Below are positions 1 through 8,672 of a DNA stretch of 64,000 nt, in pieces (position 1 is the stretch's first letter; each line of letters begins with the position of its first letter). The position numbers were made by a program, and so were the translations under genes. The notes below the pieces were generated by a model. The model ran no database searches. It was not told the origin of the DNA and saw nothing but the letters and a program-made list of their open reading frames with translations. Location: assembly GCA_902528515.1 (NCBI GenBank), contig CABZTD010000005.1, forward strand, positions 29,197 through 93,196, given 5' to 3'. Origin of the DNA: K189A clade bacterium. Lineage in GTDB: Bacteria > Pseudomonadota > Gammaproteobacteria > Pseudomonadales > Azotimanducaceae.

Positions 1-218
1 CATTCCAGCAGCACACCTTGGTGAGCTCCCTCAATATCGCGCCTTTCGAACCAAGCTTCGTCAATTACCCGATAACGCACACCAGATTCCCGCGCCATGC
101 CGATCAACTCGTTGAATCGCGCATCGCGGCGCCCCTTTATCACGTACAGGTTTCGCGCCAGGCTCGGCGTGTCACGCAGCGCTGCGCGCACAGCCTGAAT
201 GCCAATCACCTCATCCAT
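1..218 (-). CDS. rlmB: 23S rRNA 2'-O-methyltransferase RlmB, N-terminal part (runs off the left edge)
   Basis: About 72 N-terminal codons are visible, read leftwards from an ATG at 218; the catalytic SPOUT domain lies outside the window. The visible part has the pattern of the small substrate-binding domain of SpoU-type methylases: an opening IGIQAVRAAL stretch, then VIKGRRDARF, then an RYRVID strand. RlmB methylates the ribose of G2251 in 23S rRNA. The start codon overlaps the rnr stop (ATGGATGA), which suggests translational coupling. The rnr-rlmB order is the standard gammaproteobacterial one and is the main support for the name. Partial because of the window edge, not broken. Confidence 0.85.
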   Translation of the reverse strand, partial: MDEVIGIQAVRAALRDTPSLARNLYVIKGRRDARFNELIGMARESGVRYRVIDEAWFERRDIEGAHQGVLLE

Positions 219-2607
219 CAGTCTTTCTCTTGCGCCGTTTCATGGCTTTAGGTGTCGCCTGCTTTTTCTTCTTTGTGGTCTTCCCGTTCTTCCAGGGTTC
301 CTTGCCTTTGGTGTCGGACGGGGATTTTTTGGTCTGGGCATTTTTCGTCGAAACCGGTGACTTTTGCTTGCCCAGCTTCTTCTGCGATACCACCAGCTGC
401 AGCTCAATTTTGCCTTGGGGCGGTTCGACATTGGCGACGGTGACCAACAGGGGCTCTCCCAGGGTAAATCGCTCGCCGCTACGATCACCAATCAAGCTTT
501 GCTTACGAGAATCATAGCGAAAGTAATCGTGCCCCAAGTCAGATATATGCAGCAGACCCTGCACAAAGAAACCGTCGAGATCTACGAAGAGGCCGAATTC
601 CGTCACAGCGACGATGGTGCCGGGAAGCTGTTCACCAAGGTGCTGCTTTACCAAGTCACACTTAAGCCAGGCTTCTACCGTCCAGCCAGCCGATTCGGCG
701 CGTCGTTCGTTAGTAGAGCAATGCTCACCAAGGTCGTTAAGCTGTTCTATAGAGGGAACCCAACCACCTCGATTGGTTTTGCCCTGCAAAATGGACTTGA
801 TGGCGCGATGCACGAGCAAATCCGGGTAGCGTCGTATGGGGCTGGTGAAATGCATATAGCGCTCTAGCCCAAGACCAAAGTGGCCGACGTTGTTCGGCCC
901 GTAGACCGCCTGCTTCATGCTGCGCAGTATCAGTTGCTGGTATAGCCAGCCTTGATTTTTATTTGCGATTTCTCTCAGCAGGGTTTGATAGGTCTTAGAA
1001 CTGGGCACCCCGTCCGGCAGCTTTAGACCTACGGCCATCAAGTCTGCGCGCAAAGTTTCGAGCTTGAGCACATCAGGGGCTTCGTGCAGACGGTAAAGCG
1101 AGCGACTGTCGTTGGCTTCGACGAAGGCTGCGGCGCAGACGTTGGCGTTGATCATGGCTTCTTCAATGATCTGGTGCGCCTGCAGTCTGGCAACCTGCTG
1201 AACACCAGTAACATGGCCTTGCTCAATGTCGATGACGCCCTCGCGGCTATCGAAGTCGAGGCCGCCGCGTTCGTCCTTGGCGCCGCGAAAGGCTTTATGC
1301 ACCTCGGCTAGCGCCGAGACGGACTTATTAACAGCAGCGCGATCCTCGTCCCGACACGGCAGAAGTGCCTTTTTATCGATATGAGCCTGCACCTCTTCGT
1401 AGGTCAATCGACCATGAGATCGGATGAGAGCGTCATAAAAGGTAAAGGTGCGCACCATGCCCTTCGGCGACACTTGCATTTCGCAAACCAAGGCCAAACG
1501 AGACACATTGGGTTTGAGCGAACACAGCTCATTTGAAATGGCTTCGGGCAGCATGGGTACGACGTGGCCGGGCAGATAGACCGACGTTGTGCGTTCGGCT
1601 GCCTCGTTATCCAACACAGATCGGGGTTTCACGTAGTTAGCAACATCGGCAATGGCTACCACCAGCCTCCAGCCCTTTTGCTCGCCGAGGGACTCGGCAA
1701 AAACCGCATCATCAAAGTCTTTGGCGGAAGCCCCATCAATCGTCACCAAGGGTAGCTGAGTGATGTCGCGCCGGTCTTTATGCTGTTTTGAGTCAACTTG
1801 CTTAGGCAGCCGCTGGGCGGCTCGGAGCACTGCATCTGGCCAATGCCGAGGGATGCTCAAACTCTCCAGCGTCGCCTCTATGGCCTGGGCGACCACTGAG
1901 GCATTTGGCATCACATCCCGAATTCGGCCAACCGGCCCAAAACGGTCATGATCAGTAATTTCAACACGGACCGCATCGCCTTGCACAGCGGCGCCAGTTC
2001 CCTCTGGCAGGCTGATGCGGCCCTCAATGCTTCGGGCAATCGGTTCCACGTAAGGATAGCGACCTAGCTTCTTAAGTATGCCAACCACCGGAAGGCTGCT
2101 GCGCTGACTAATCGACATTACCAAGGCACCGACGCCGCTGGCCTGTTCGACTCGATGATAGACGACCGTGTCGCCTAGCCGCGCGGCAGGAACGTCTTTG
2201 CGCCGATCTTGCGACCTGATGATGGGCAAACCGTCTACCGCTAGCTTGCCGCCATAGCCTGTTACTTCGCCTTGCACAGCACCTTGCAAAGTATCGATTT
2301 GCGCTTCGGTTTCAGGCACCCGGGGCATCTTGCCTAGACCTTGGCTATTCGCCCGCGCCTTGGCCAAGGCGTAGCGATGTCCATCTCGCTCGGTGATCTC
2401 GCCCTGCCTGATCAGGCCCTTGAGTAATTGTCGTGCTCGCTTAATCTCGTGCGGCGCCTTGGCGCCAAGCGCGGCGGTAATGGCCTGCCACGATTGCGGC
2501 TGATCATCTGACAAAAACGTTAGCAAAGAACGGGCGTTGAGCTTTTCCAGGCTACGCGGCGGCGGAGGTGGCGCTTTGTCGTCGGTAGGTTTCGTCAAGA
2601 TTGACAC
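211..2607 (-). CDS. rnr: Ribonuclease R
   Basis: A 798-residue 3'-5' exoribonuclease that degrades structured RNA and takes part in RNA quality control. A winged-helix-like N-terminus (about 20-90) is followed by cold-shock/OB domains (about 100-240), the RNB catalytic domain (about 280-620) and an S1 domain (about 655-735). The metal-binding motif TIDGASAKDFDDAV is at 289-302 and the HFTSPIRRYPDL motif at 586-597. The last 55 or so residues are very rich in Lys and Arg, a basic tail typical of RNase R that helps with structured substrates. The start is a GTG at 2607 with a poor ribosome binding site. It lies inside the predicted promoter of the divergent tRNA-Leu gene. The stop overlaps the rlmB start. 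Confidence 0.97.
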   Translation of the reverse strand: MSILTKPTDDKAPPPPPRSLEKLNARSLLTFLSDDQPQSWQAITAALGAKAPHEIKRARQLLKGLIRQGEITERDGHRYALAKARANSQGLGKMPRVPETEAQIDTLQGAVQGEVTGYGGKLAVDGLPIIRSQDRRKDVPAARLGDTVVYHRVEQASGVGALVMSISQRSSLPVVGILKKLGRYPYVEPIARSIEGRISLPEGTGAAVQGDAVRVEITDHDRFGPVGRIRDVMPNASVVAQAIEATLESLSIPRHWPDAVLRAAQRLPKQVDSKQHKDRRDITQLPLVTIDGASAKDFDDAVFAESLGEQKGWRLVVAIADVANYVKPRSVLDNEAAERTTSVYLPGHVVPMLPEAISNELCSLKPNVSRLALVCEMQVSPKGMVRTFTFYDALIRSHGRLTYEEVQAHIDKKALLPCRDEDRAAVNKSVSALAEVHKAFRGAKDERGGLDFDSREGVIDIEQGHVTGVQQVARLQAHQIIEEAMINANVCAAAFVEANDSRSLYRLHEAPDVLKLETLRADLMAVGLKLPDGVPSSKTYQTLLREIANKNQGWLYQQLILRSMKQAVYGPNNVGHFGLGLERYMHFTSPIRRYPDLLVHRAIKSILQGKTNRGGWVPSIEQLNDLGEHCSTNERRAESAGWTVEAWLKCDLVKQHLGEQLPGTIVAVTEFGLFVDLDGFFVQGLLHISDLGHDYFRYDSRKQSLIGDRSGERFTLGEPLLVTVANVEPPQGKIELQLVVSQKKLGKQKSPVSTKNAQTKKSPSDTKGKEPWKNGKTTKKKKQATPKAMKRRKRKTDG

Positions 2608-2630
2608 CTTGTTATTGAGTTAAGTAAAGT
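2601..2630 (+). promoter_or_regulatory. Predicted sigma-70 promoter of tRNA-Leu
   Basis: A perfect -35 box TTGACA (2601-2606) is followed after 18 bases by TAAAGT (2625-2630, 4 of 6 to TATAAT). The next bases (ccgccgccc) form a GC-rich discriminator of the kind seen at stable-RNA promoters under stringent control. The expected transcript start is about 2637, some 18 bases before the mature tRNA. The -35 box overlaps the GTG start codon of rnr on the other strand. Confidence 0.6.
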
Positions 2631-2654
2631 CCGCCGCCCTATCGGATCACGCTT

Positions 2655-2741
2655 GCCCAGGTGGTGAAATTGGTAGACACGCTAGCTTCAGGTGCTAGTG
2701 GGGGCAACCCCGTGGAGGTTCAAGTCCTCTCCTGGGCACCA
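2655..2741 (+). tRNA. tRNA-Leu (anticodon CAG)
   Basis: An 87-base gene including an encoded CCA end. The acceptor stem GCCCAGG (2655-2661) pairs with CCTGGGC (2731-2737), followed by ACCA. The anticodon arm CTAGC-TTCAGGT-GCTAG places CAG at 2689-2691, which reads CUG leucine codons. A long variable arm (about TGGGGGCAACCCCG) marks a class II tRNA, as expected for leucine. The T arm contains the GTTCAAGTC signature. A tRNA-Leu next to rnr is also known in Pseudomonas-type genomes. Confidence 0.97.
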
Positions 2742-3303
2742 TTCAGAAGTTTTCGCAATTGCTTCCGACACTTCTTTGACGTCCTTAGGGCGAGTTTGCA
2801 GCAGTGCATTCTGCCACCGCGAAGCGCGCATTACTGGCTTGTTTACTGGAATTTCTGGACTCTGCTCTGGGATCTATGCGAATTCACGACTCCTCGCAGT
2901 TCAGGTGTTGTAGAGATCTTGTTGTGGAGATGCATGACCAAGCTATCCCAGCAGCATCCATGCTTTCTTTAGATAATTCTTGGCCAACCTTTGGTTAACA
3001 AATATTTGGTAACTTTTAGTGCCTGCTGGGTGCTACCGACAGAGGCTTATAGAACCAACAACCAACGAGTACTTATCGCTGCGACTGATAATCATTGGCC
3101 TACAACGGTTTTCACACAGTATTTTCATTGATCTTTTTACAAGCACCAGTTGCTTTTAAACCTAACGTAAATCGGTTATTGCTTGGTTACTCTAACTTCC
3201 TAATTTAGCTGCAATTTTCTCGGTTTTTGGCTCAAAAAAAACCTCGACGGGAAGGTGAGAATGCGTAACATTCGCGGCCTAACCAAGAGCAAGGAGAGTT
3301 GAG
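2742..3303. other. 562-base AT-rich intergenic region before the TonB receptor
   Basis: I see no credible gene of normal size here. The stretch is richer in A and T than its surroundings and contains a candidate Fur site (3081-3099), a possible 13-codon upstream frame (3261-3302) and the ribosome binding site AAGGAG (3291-3296) of the receptor gene. No clear terminator follows the tRNA. Confidence 0.6.
3081..3099 (+). promoter_or_regulatory. Candidate Fur box upstream of the TonB-dependent receptor
   Basis: The 19 bases match the classical Fur consensus at 14 of 19 positions, including an uninterrupted core TGATAATCATT at 3086-3096. It lies about 205 bases before the receptor start, far but possible for a long leader. 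The iron link is inferred from this match and from receptor families in general; the substrate is not known. Confidence 0.4.
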
Positions 3304-5748
3304 TTGAACCCTTTTTCTCGTTCAGTTCTGAGCGCAGCCTTTATGGTTAGCATTGCATTTGCACCAGCAGTGCATGCTGAACAAATGGTTATCGAAGAAG
3401 TTATTGTGACCGCTCAAAAGCGCGAGCAAAGCATCCAAGATGTACCCATCGCCATTTCGGCTTTCGATCAACAATTTTTAGACGACGCTGGTATCGATGA
3501 CGTTTTGGAACTGCAGTTTTTCGTTCCTGGACTGACTATTTACAACAATCAATCTCCTGCGCAGACGAATATCAACATTCGCGGCGTGGGTACCGCTGGA
3601 AACAGCCTTTCGTTGGAATCATCCGTTGGCGTTTACGTTGATGGCGTATATCGCTCCCGACAGTCATCGAGCATCGGCGATCTTGTCGACATCGAGCGTG
3701 TCGAGGTACTAAAAGGCCCTCAAGGCACCCTCTTCGGTAAAAACACTGCATCAGGCGCTGTTCAGTTTCTGACCGTTAAGCCGAATCTTGAAATCCGTGA
3801 GGGCTTTTTCGAAGTTCAAGGTGGATCTGAGGACTACCGGAACTATAAAGGCGCTATCAATGTGCCGCTGGTCCCCGGGACTTCAGCCATTAGAGTTACT
3901 GGCAGCCGTACCGAACGCGATGGATACATGAAAAATCTGGCCACCGGCAATGATTTGAACAATCGCGACCGCTACAGTCTTCGCGGTCAGTTTCTGTTCG
4001 ACAATGGAGATGGCTTCACAGCACGAGTTATCGCTGACGTGTCAGAACTCGAAGAACAATGCTGCGCGGCTAGCAACATTTTCGATGGGCCGGGCGATAC
4101 CAGCGCGGGCTTCCTGGCTGCTGGTGGCACACTGCCTCCCGCTGGCAACTTGCCCGGTGCTAGTTTCGTGTTACCCCTCGATTTCGTCGCATCCGCAGTT
4201 GGCTACACAGACGCGCCAGTGGTTTTGGCCGATCGTTATAACGAGGATGTGGTTGCACAAAATATCGATCCCTACGCGGACATTAGAGAATCCGGCCTAT
4301 CAGCGGAGCTCAATTGGGAAGTATCTGAGACGATGACGTTGACCTCGATAACAGCGTTTAGGGCTTACGATGCCGACGACTTCGTCGATGCTGACTTCAA
4401 TGCTTTAGACATTCTGAGTACTAGTGGCGGAACAACCGAACAAGACACCTTCAGTCAAGAGTTTCGCATTGCAGGTACCTACTCTGATCGTATCAACTAC
4501 GTCGCGGGCGCTTACTTCTTCAATCAAGAAATTGACCGTCAGAACCGGCTAGGGCTCGGCACAGTGGCCAACCTCTTACTTACTGGTGGTTTGCCAACAT
4601 CGTTCTTCGTTGGAGGCGCTGAGGCATGTCCTTTGATCGGCATTTCTGAAGAGGTCTGCAACAGCGCGGCATTCCCTGCTGGCGAATACGCTGACAATGT
4701 CTCGACCCAAGAACAAAAAAGCTGGGCGGTATTTGCTCAAGCCGACTTCGACGTCAGTAAACAACTGGTGTTGACGGCTGGCGTTCGCTACCTGAACGAA
4801 GAGAAGGACATGAACGTCACGTTCACCGAGTCGATCTTTACACCAGTATGGGGGGCATTTACTCCGCTATCGCCGTTCGTTCCCGACGTTGACAAAGAAA
4901 CCTTTGAAGACACCGCAGTTACTGGCACGTTGAAGCTATCTTACTTCTTCAACGAAAACGTGATGGGCTACGTATCTTGGGGCCGAGGCTACAAATCCGG
5001 CGGCACGAACATTGACCGTATCTCGCCAGCGACTGGCGCACCTCTGCTGTTTGACCCCGAGACTTCTGACTCCATTGAGGTTGGTCTAAAGGGCGATTTC
5101 TTTGATCAGCGTCTTCGTATCAATGCATCTGCCTATCAAACTGACTTCGAGGATTTCCAAGCGAATAGCTTTGTCGGCACAGGCTTCGTCCTGCAAAACG
5201 CCGGTGAGATTCAAAGCAGTGGATTCGAGTTAGACGCTCAGGCATTGATCAATTCTTGGTTGACCATCGCTAGCGGTGTTGCTTACGTGGACGCAGAGTA
5301 TGATTCGTTTGTCGGCGGAGCCTGCATCCGCACGCCTTACGGCGCGGAACCAGATGCGAATGACGCGAACTTCCCTACATTCTGTGACGTCTCAGGCAAT
5401 CGAGTCGGCAGCACGCCAGAATGGACCTACTATGCTTCATTAGTTGCTGAACGCCAACTGGGCGAGGGTTTCCTGTATGGGCGCCTTGATTACAATTGGC
5501 GTGACGAGATGTTCATTGGCAACGACAACGACCCGAATAAAGCCACTGACTCCTTCGGCATTGGCAACGTTAAGGTTGGATACCGCTTTAACGACGATCG
5601 TTACGACTTAGCGATTTGGGCGAAGAACGCCTTCGACAAGGATCACCGAACCAGCGCGTTCAACTCTGTGATACGTGAAGGGTCTTTGACTAGCTACCAT
5701 TTGGAACCCAGAACCGTTGGCATCACTTTGCGAGCAAGCGTGCAGTAG
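3304..5748 (+). CDS. TonB-dependent outer-membrane receptor
   Basis: An 814-residue outer-membrane beta-barrel transporter. A signal peptide ends near VHA (about residue 25). The TonB box EEVIVTAQKRE follows, then the plug domain (about 40-150) with the hallmark GVYVDGVY and IERVEVLKGPQGTLFGKN motifs, and a long barrel ending in a hydrophobic strand with a GITLRAS pattern. Such receptors of the 'iron complex outer membrane receptor' group take up siderophores, haem, vitamin B12 or glycans; the ligand cannot be read from the sequence. The start is TTG at 3304, chosen because AAGGAG lies 7 bases upstream and the signal peptide begins there. Base composition looks more AT-rich than the housekeeping genes. 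No biosynthesis or periplasmic-binding partner is adjacent. Confidence 0.93.
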   Translation: MNPFSRSVLSAAFMVSIAFAPAVHAEQMVIEEVIVTAQKREQSIQDVPIAISAFDQQFLDDAGIDDVLELQFFVPGLTIYNNQSPAQTNINIRGVGTAGNSLSLESSVGVYVDGVYRSRQSSSIGDLVDIERVEVLKGPQGTLFGKNTASGAVQFLTVKPNLEIREGFFEVQGGSEDYRNYKGAINVPLVPGTSAIRVTGSRTERDGYMKNLATGNDLNNRDRYSLRGQFLFDNGDGFTARVIADVSELEEQCCAASNIFDGPGDTSAGFLAAGGTLPPAGNLPGASFVLPLDFVASAVGYTDAPVVLADRYNEDVVAQNIDPYADIRESGLSAELNWEVSETMTLTSITAFRAYDADDFVDADFNALDILSTSGGTTEQDTFSQEFRIAGTYSDRINYVAGAYFFNQEIDRQNRLGLGTVANLLLTGGLPTSFFVGGAEACPLIGISEEVCNSAAFPAGEYADNVSTQEQKSWAVFAQADFDVSKQLVLTAGVRYLNEEKDMNVTFTESIFTPVWGAFTPLSPFVPDVDKETFEDTAVTGTLKLSYFFNENVMGYVSWGRGYKSGGTNIDRISPATGAPLLFDPETSDSIEVGLKGDFFDQRLRINASAYQTDFEDFQANSFVGTGFVLQNAGEIQSSGFELDAQALINSWLTIASGVAYVDAEYDSFVGGACIRTPYGAEPDANDANFPTFCDVSGNRVGSTPEWTYYASLVAERQLGEGFLYGRLDYNWRDEMFIGNDNDPNKATDSFGIGNVKVGYRFNDDRYDLAIWAKNAFDKDHRTSAFNSVIREGSLTSYHLEPRTVGITLRASVQ

Positions 5749-5756
5749 CTGACAGA

Positions 5757-5790
5757 ATAACGGCGCGGTTTTCACCAACCGCGCCGTTAT
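5757..5790 (+). terminator. Strong hairpin after the TonB receptor
   Basis: A perfect 14-base-pair stem ATAACGGCGCGGTT / AACCGCGCCGTTAT with a 6-base loop TTCACC, starting 9 bases after the receptor stop. No clear T-run follows, so it may act as a 3' stabilising hairpin as much as an intrinsic terminator. Confidence 0.7.
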
Positions 5791-5993
5791 TCCAATGTTT
5801 CTCACTAATCATCCAGCTCTGGATGTGTTCTGGTCACTTTCAACACCTATCGTCACCCTGACCTGTGTTTTGCAGCGGGACTGCGTCGCCAATCTAGTCG
5901 AGGCGATTTAGTCATTTGTCTGCATCAGGTGCGCTGCTATGCTCGTCGTGTTCGCATCCACGGACCGATCTTCACAAACAACAAGGAAAAGAA

Positions 5994-6722
5994 ATGCTGA
6001 AGCTAATTACGTTATTTGCCGCAACACTCTTCGCCAGTGTCTCCATGGCTGACGATCACATGAGCCAAGATCTTGAATCGACTGTTTATGGCTCTTCAAC
6101 GGCCTTAGTGGTGAGTAATCCCACCGCTGTCGTGGCAGCAATGAATGCTTTTCGAGCATCCGATTCAGGTAAAAATTTCCCCGGCAACGTACTTCTAAAC
6201 CAAGTCGTTGCGGATGGCACGAGTGCGGCAACTCATGCGATTAACGTCTTCTATCCCAGTGCCGCGGCGATGGACATGGTGCAATCTGCCCCTCCCAGCG
6301 CAGCTGGTATGCAGATGTTCTCAACGGTGCAAGCCTCCGCTGATCCAACCGAGCGATTTGTTTTTAGAATGCAAAGAGGTCGGGGCTTGGCAAGTGAGCC
6401 CGGTAACTTGACCCTAATAATTGGCCTTGAAGTCACTGACGGCGCAGCCTTTCTCACGGCCTTCGACAAGCTCTGGAATTCTGCTGCCATGAAGGATTTT
6501 CCCGGTGGCACCTACTTTGGAGATTTCATGGCTGATGGTGATGCCCCAGCAACTCATTGGGTGTCATTCGTTGCCAAGGATATGGCCTCGCTGAGCGCTG
6601 GCATGGACGCCGTGCAGGGTTCAAAAGCGATGGCCGCGTATCTGCAAGACGCCAACGCCTTCAGAAAGGTTACTCGAAATACCATGTACAGAACCGTGCT
6701 TGCCTTCCGGGCGGGTCAATAG
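5994..6722 (+). CDS. Secreted protein with two similar halves, function unknown
   Basis: A 242-residue protein I do not recognise as a named family. The start ATG at 5994 has AAGGA 6 bases upstream and opens a signal peptide that would be cut after SMA (about residue 19). The mature part looks like a tandem duplication: one half has a xxF pattern, then 'KNFPGN', then 'ADGTSAATHAINVF', and the second half repeats 'KDFPGG', then 'ADGDAPATHWVSFV' at matching spacing. The pattern suggests two small alpha/beta (ferredoxin-like) modules, possibly of the dimeric alpha/beta-barrel type; this is inference. It stands alone between terminators and is probably a periplasmic or secreted binding protein. 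No catalytic residues are evident. Confidence 0.7.
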   Translation: MLKLITLFAATLFASVSMADDHMSQDLESTVYGSSTALVVSNPTAVVAAMNAFRASDSGKNFPGNVLLNQVVADGTSAATHAINVFYPSAAAMDMVQSAPPSAAGMQMFSTVQASADPTERFVFRMQRGRGLASEPGNLTLIIGLEVTDGAAFLTAFDKLWNSAAMKDFPGGTYFGDFMADGDAPATHWVSFVAKDMASLSAGMDAVQGSKAMAAYLQDANAFRKVTRNTMYRTVLAFRAGQ

Positions 6723-6752
6723 TCCAGGACGACACCTCCTCTGTCCAACGAT

Positions 6753-6786
6753 AGCCAGCGGCATTCTACCGGGAGCGCCGCTGGCT
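6753..6786 (+). terminator. Hairpin between the secreted protein and gluconokinase
   Basis: A 10-base-pair perfect stem AGCCAGCGGC (6753-6762) / GCCGCTGGCT (6777-6786) with a 14-base loop. No T-run follows. Its place 30 bases after a stop codon fits a transcript end. Confidence 0.5.
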
Positions 6787-6827
6787 CTGCGTCCACACGA
6801 AACTATTAGTCTCACCCGCTTGCGCCA

Positions 6828-7325
6828 ATGATCATTATCGTCTGGGGCGTTGCTGGGTCTGGTAAAACCACCATTGGTAAGGCTCTTGCGGTTGGCATGT
6901 CGTGCCCCTACTTTGACGCCGATGACTTTCACCCAGCCGCCAACATCAAAAAGATGGCTAGCGGCCAACCACTCACCGACGTCGACCGGCTGCCATGGCT
7001 GAAGCAGCTGCGCGAGATCGTCGATGCATACGATGGCCAGAAGAGGGCCGTTCTCGCCTGCTCTGCACTCACCGCCTCTTATCGAAGCATCCTCGGATTC
7101 GGCTTACCCCATGTGCGGAGCGTGCTGTTGGATGGCCCAGAAAGCCTCATTGCCCGTAGGTTGAAAATGCGCAAAGACCACTTTATGCCGGCATCGCTGC
7201 TGCGCAGTCAGATCGCCTTACTCGAACCAGAGCATGGCGGTCTGACCATCAATATAGAACAAGCGCCAAGCGCCTTGGTTCAGGTAATACAGCACTGGCT
7301 GCAGATCGAGGAGCGCGCTAATTAA
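6828..7325 (+). CDS. gntK: Gluconokinase
   Basis: A 165-residue kinase that phosphorylates gluconate to 6-phosphogluconate with ATP, feeding the Entner-Doudoroff and pentose phosphate routes. The P-loop GVAGSGKTT is at 7-15. The family's DADDFHPAANIKKM segment is followed by GQPLTDVDRLPWL and by ACSALTASYR, all diagnostic of thermoresistant-type gluconokinase. Length is normal for the family. No gluconate transporter or dehydratase lies next to it, so the local context does not add a pathway. No good ribosome binding site precedes the ATG. Confidence 0.92.
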   Translation: MIIIVWGVAGSGKTTIGKALAVGMSCPYFDADDFHPAANIKKMASGQPLTDVDRLPWLKQLREIVDAYDGQKRAVLACSALTASYRSILGFGLPHVRSVLLDGPESLIARRLKMRKDHFMPASLLRSQIALLEPEHGGLTINIEQAPSALVQVIQHWLQIEERAN

Positions 7326-7391
7326 AATGATTCTAAGGCTTTCCACCCGCTGCAATCGGTTTTAGCATCGCTACGCAATCACGGAGTATGT

Positions 7392-7955
7392 ATGACAAGC
7401 CCAACCGCCCTTGACCTACCCATGGTCGACCCACTGCCCGAGGTCACCCGAAAGTATTTTGATATCTGCCAAGAAAAGCTTGGCTTGGTGCCGAACGTGC
7501 TACAGGCCTATGCCTTTGACATCGACAAACTCAATGCCTTTACCACGTTCTATAACGATCTCATGCTCGGCAATAGTGGCTTGAGCAAGTTGGAGCGCGA
7601 AATGATCGCCGTGGTTGTCTCATCGATAAACCGCTGCTTTTATTGCCTGACCGCCCATGGCGCAGCGGTGCGCGAGCTTTCTGGAAACCCAATATTGGGT
7701 GAGCAACTGATGATGAATTACAAAATCGCCGAGCTAGCACCAAGGCAGCGTGCCATGCTGGATTTTGCTGCCCTGCTGACCACCGCCAGTTCGTCGGTTG
7801 AGGAGTCTGATCGCCAGAATTTGCGAGATCACGGCTATAGCGATCGCGACATCTGGGATATCACCAGCGTGGCGGCTTTTTTCAACATGACCAATCGAGT
7901 CGCCAGCAGCACAGCCATGGTACCTAACGATGCCTATCATTCTCAGGCTCGCTAA
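7392..7955 (+). CDS. Peroxidase-related protein of the AhpD / carboxymuconolactone decarboxylase family
   Basis: A 187-residue protein of the AhpD-like fold. The redox motif C82-F-Y-C85 followed by H89 sits in the helix expected for alkylhydroperoxidase-type enzymes ('NRCFYCLTAHG'). The N-terminal 'YFDICQEKLGLVPNVLQAYA' is typical of the 'uncharacterised peroxidase-related enzyme' subgroup. It probably reduces peroxides using the cysteine pair, but no substrate is known for this subgroup. The start ATG at 7392 has GGAG upstream (ACGGAGTATGT). It is in the same direction as gntK and the SOUL gene with gaps of 66 and 84 bases, so co-transcription is possible. Confidence 0.88.
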   Translation: MTSPTALDLPMVDPLPEVTRKYFDICQEKLGLVPNVLQAYAFDIDKLNAFTTFYNDLMLGNSGLSKLEREMIAVVVSSINRCFYCLTAHGAAVRELSGNPILGEQLMMNYKIAELAPRQRAMLDFAALLTTASSSVEESDRQNLRDHGYSDRDIWDITSVAAFFNMTNRVASSTAMVPNDAYHSQAR

Positions 7956-8039
7956 GAGTGCTATGTCCCGCTACCGCTTAAGCTTTGATGCGACCTTCAC
8001 CAAGTTTTTGACACAGTTAGTGTTTTACGGAGTGCGATC

Positions 8040-8633
8040 ATGAAGCAGTTTCTTTTATCGTTTAGTGCCACAGTGCTGCTGGCCTGCTCGGGTACCGCCC
8101 TGGCAACTGAGTCTTTAGCCTTCGACGTGCTCGAAACTCATGACGATATCGAGATCAGACAGTATGCGCCCCACCTGTTGGCCACGGTTCGCGTGGATGG
8201 TCAGTTCGATGAAGCGGGGTCTCAGGCGTTTCGTCCGTTGTTTAATTACATCAGCGGCGATAATCGCAGCGACGAAAAGATCGCTATGACCGCACCTGTG
8301 CTGCAGCAACCAGATGAGCGCAAGGGCAGCTGGCTGGTCTCCTTTGTCATGCCCAGTGGCTTTGACAAAGACTCTTTGCCGGTGCCAACTTCTAAAATTG
8401 TCCAAGTGTCCGAGCAACCCACCATGCGCATGGCTGCGCTTGAATACCGCGGTGGCTGGAGCCAGTCACGCTATGACGAGCACGAACTGCTGTTACGTAG
8501 CGCGCTCAGTGCCAAGACCCTAACAGCCTGTGGTGATCCAAGGTGGGCCAGACACGACCCGCCGTTCATGCCCTGGTTCTTGCGCAAAAATGAAATTTTG
8601 ATTCCGCTGTGCGAGTCCTCTGGAACCCTCTAG
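8040..8633 (+). CDS. SOUL-family haem-binding protein, exported
   Basis: A 197-residue SOUL/HBP homologue. After an N-terminal signal it has ETHDDIEIRQYAPHLLATV, then 'KIAMTAPV' and a C-terminal PWFLRKNEI segment, all characteristic of the family. The signal could be of type I (cut after ALA) or a lipoprotein signal (LLAC, Cys about residue 16); both patterns are present. SOUL proteins bind haem or porphyrins; a role in haem trafficking or photoprotection is often guessed for bacterial members but is not established. GGAG lies 8 bases before the ATG. It converges on the SDR gene 39 bases further on. Confidence 0.88.
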   Translation: MKQFLLSFSATVLLACSGTALATESLAFDVLETHDDIEIRQYAPHLLATVRVDGQFDEAGSQAFRPLFNYISGDNRSDEKIAMTAPVLQQPDERKGSWLVSFVMPSGFDKDSLPVPTSKIVQVSEQPTMRMAALEYRGGWSQSRYDEHELLLRSALSAKTLTACGDPRWARHDPPFMPWFLRKNEILIPLCESSGTL

Positions 8634-8672
8634 CACCCATTCTGCGACCGCCCGTGTTTTAGAGGCTAAAGT

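Noticed and set aside
2655..2741. tRNA-Leu as an attachment site for the accessory block
   Set aside because: No integrase gene is present and I find no second copy of the tRNA 3' end further along the block.
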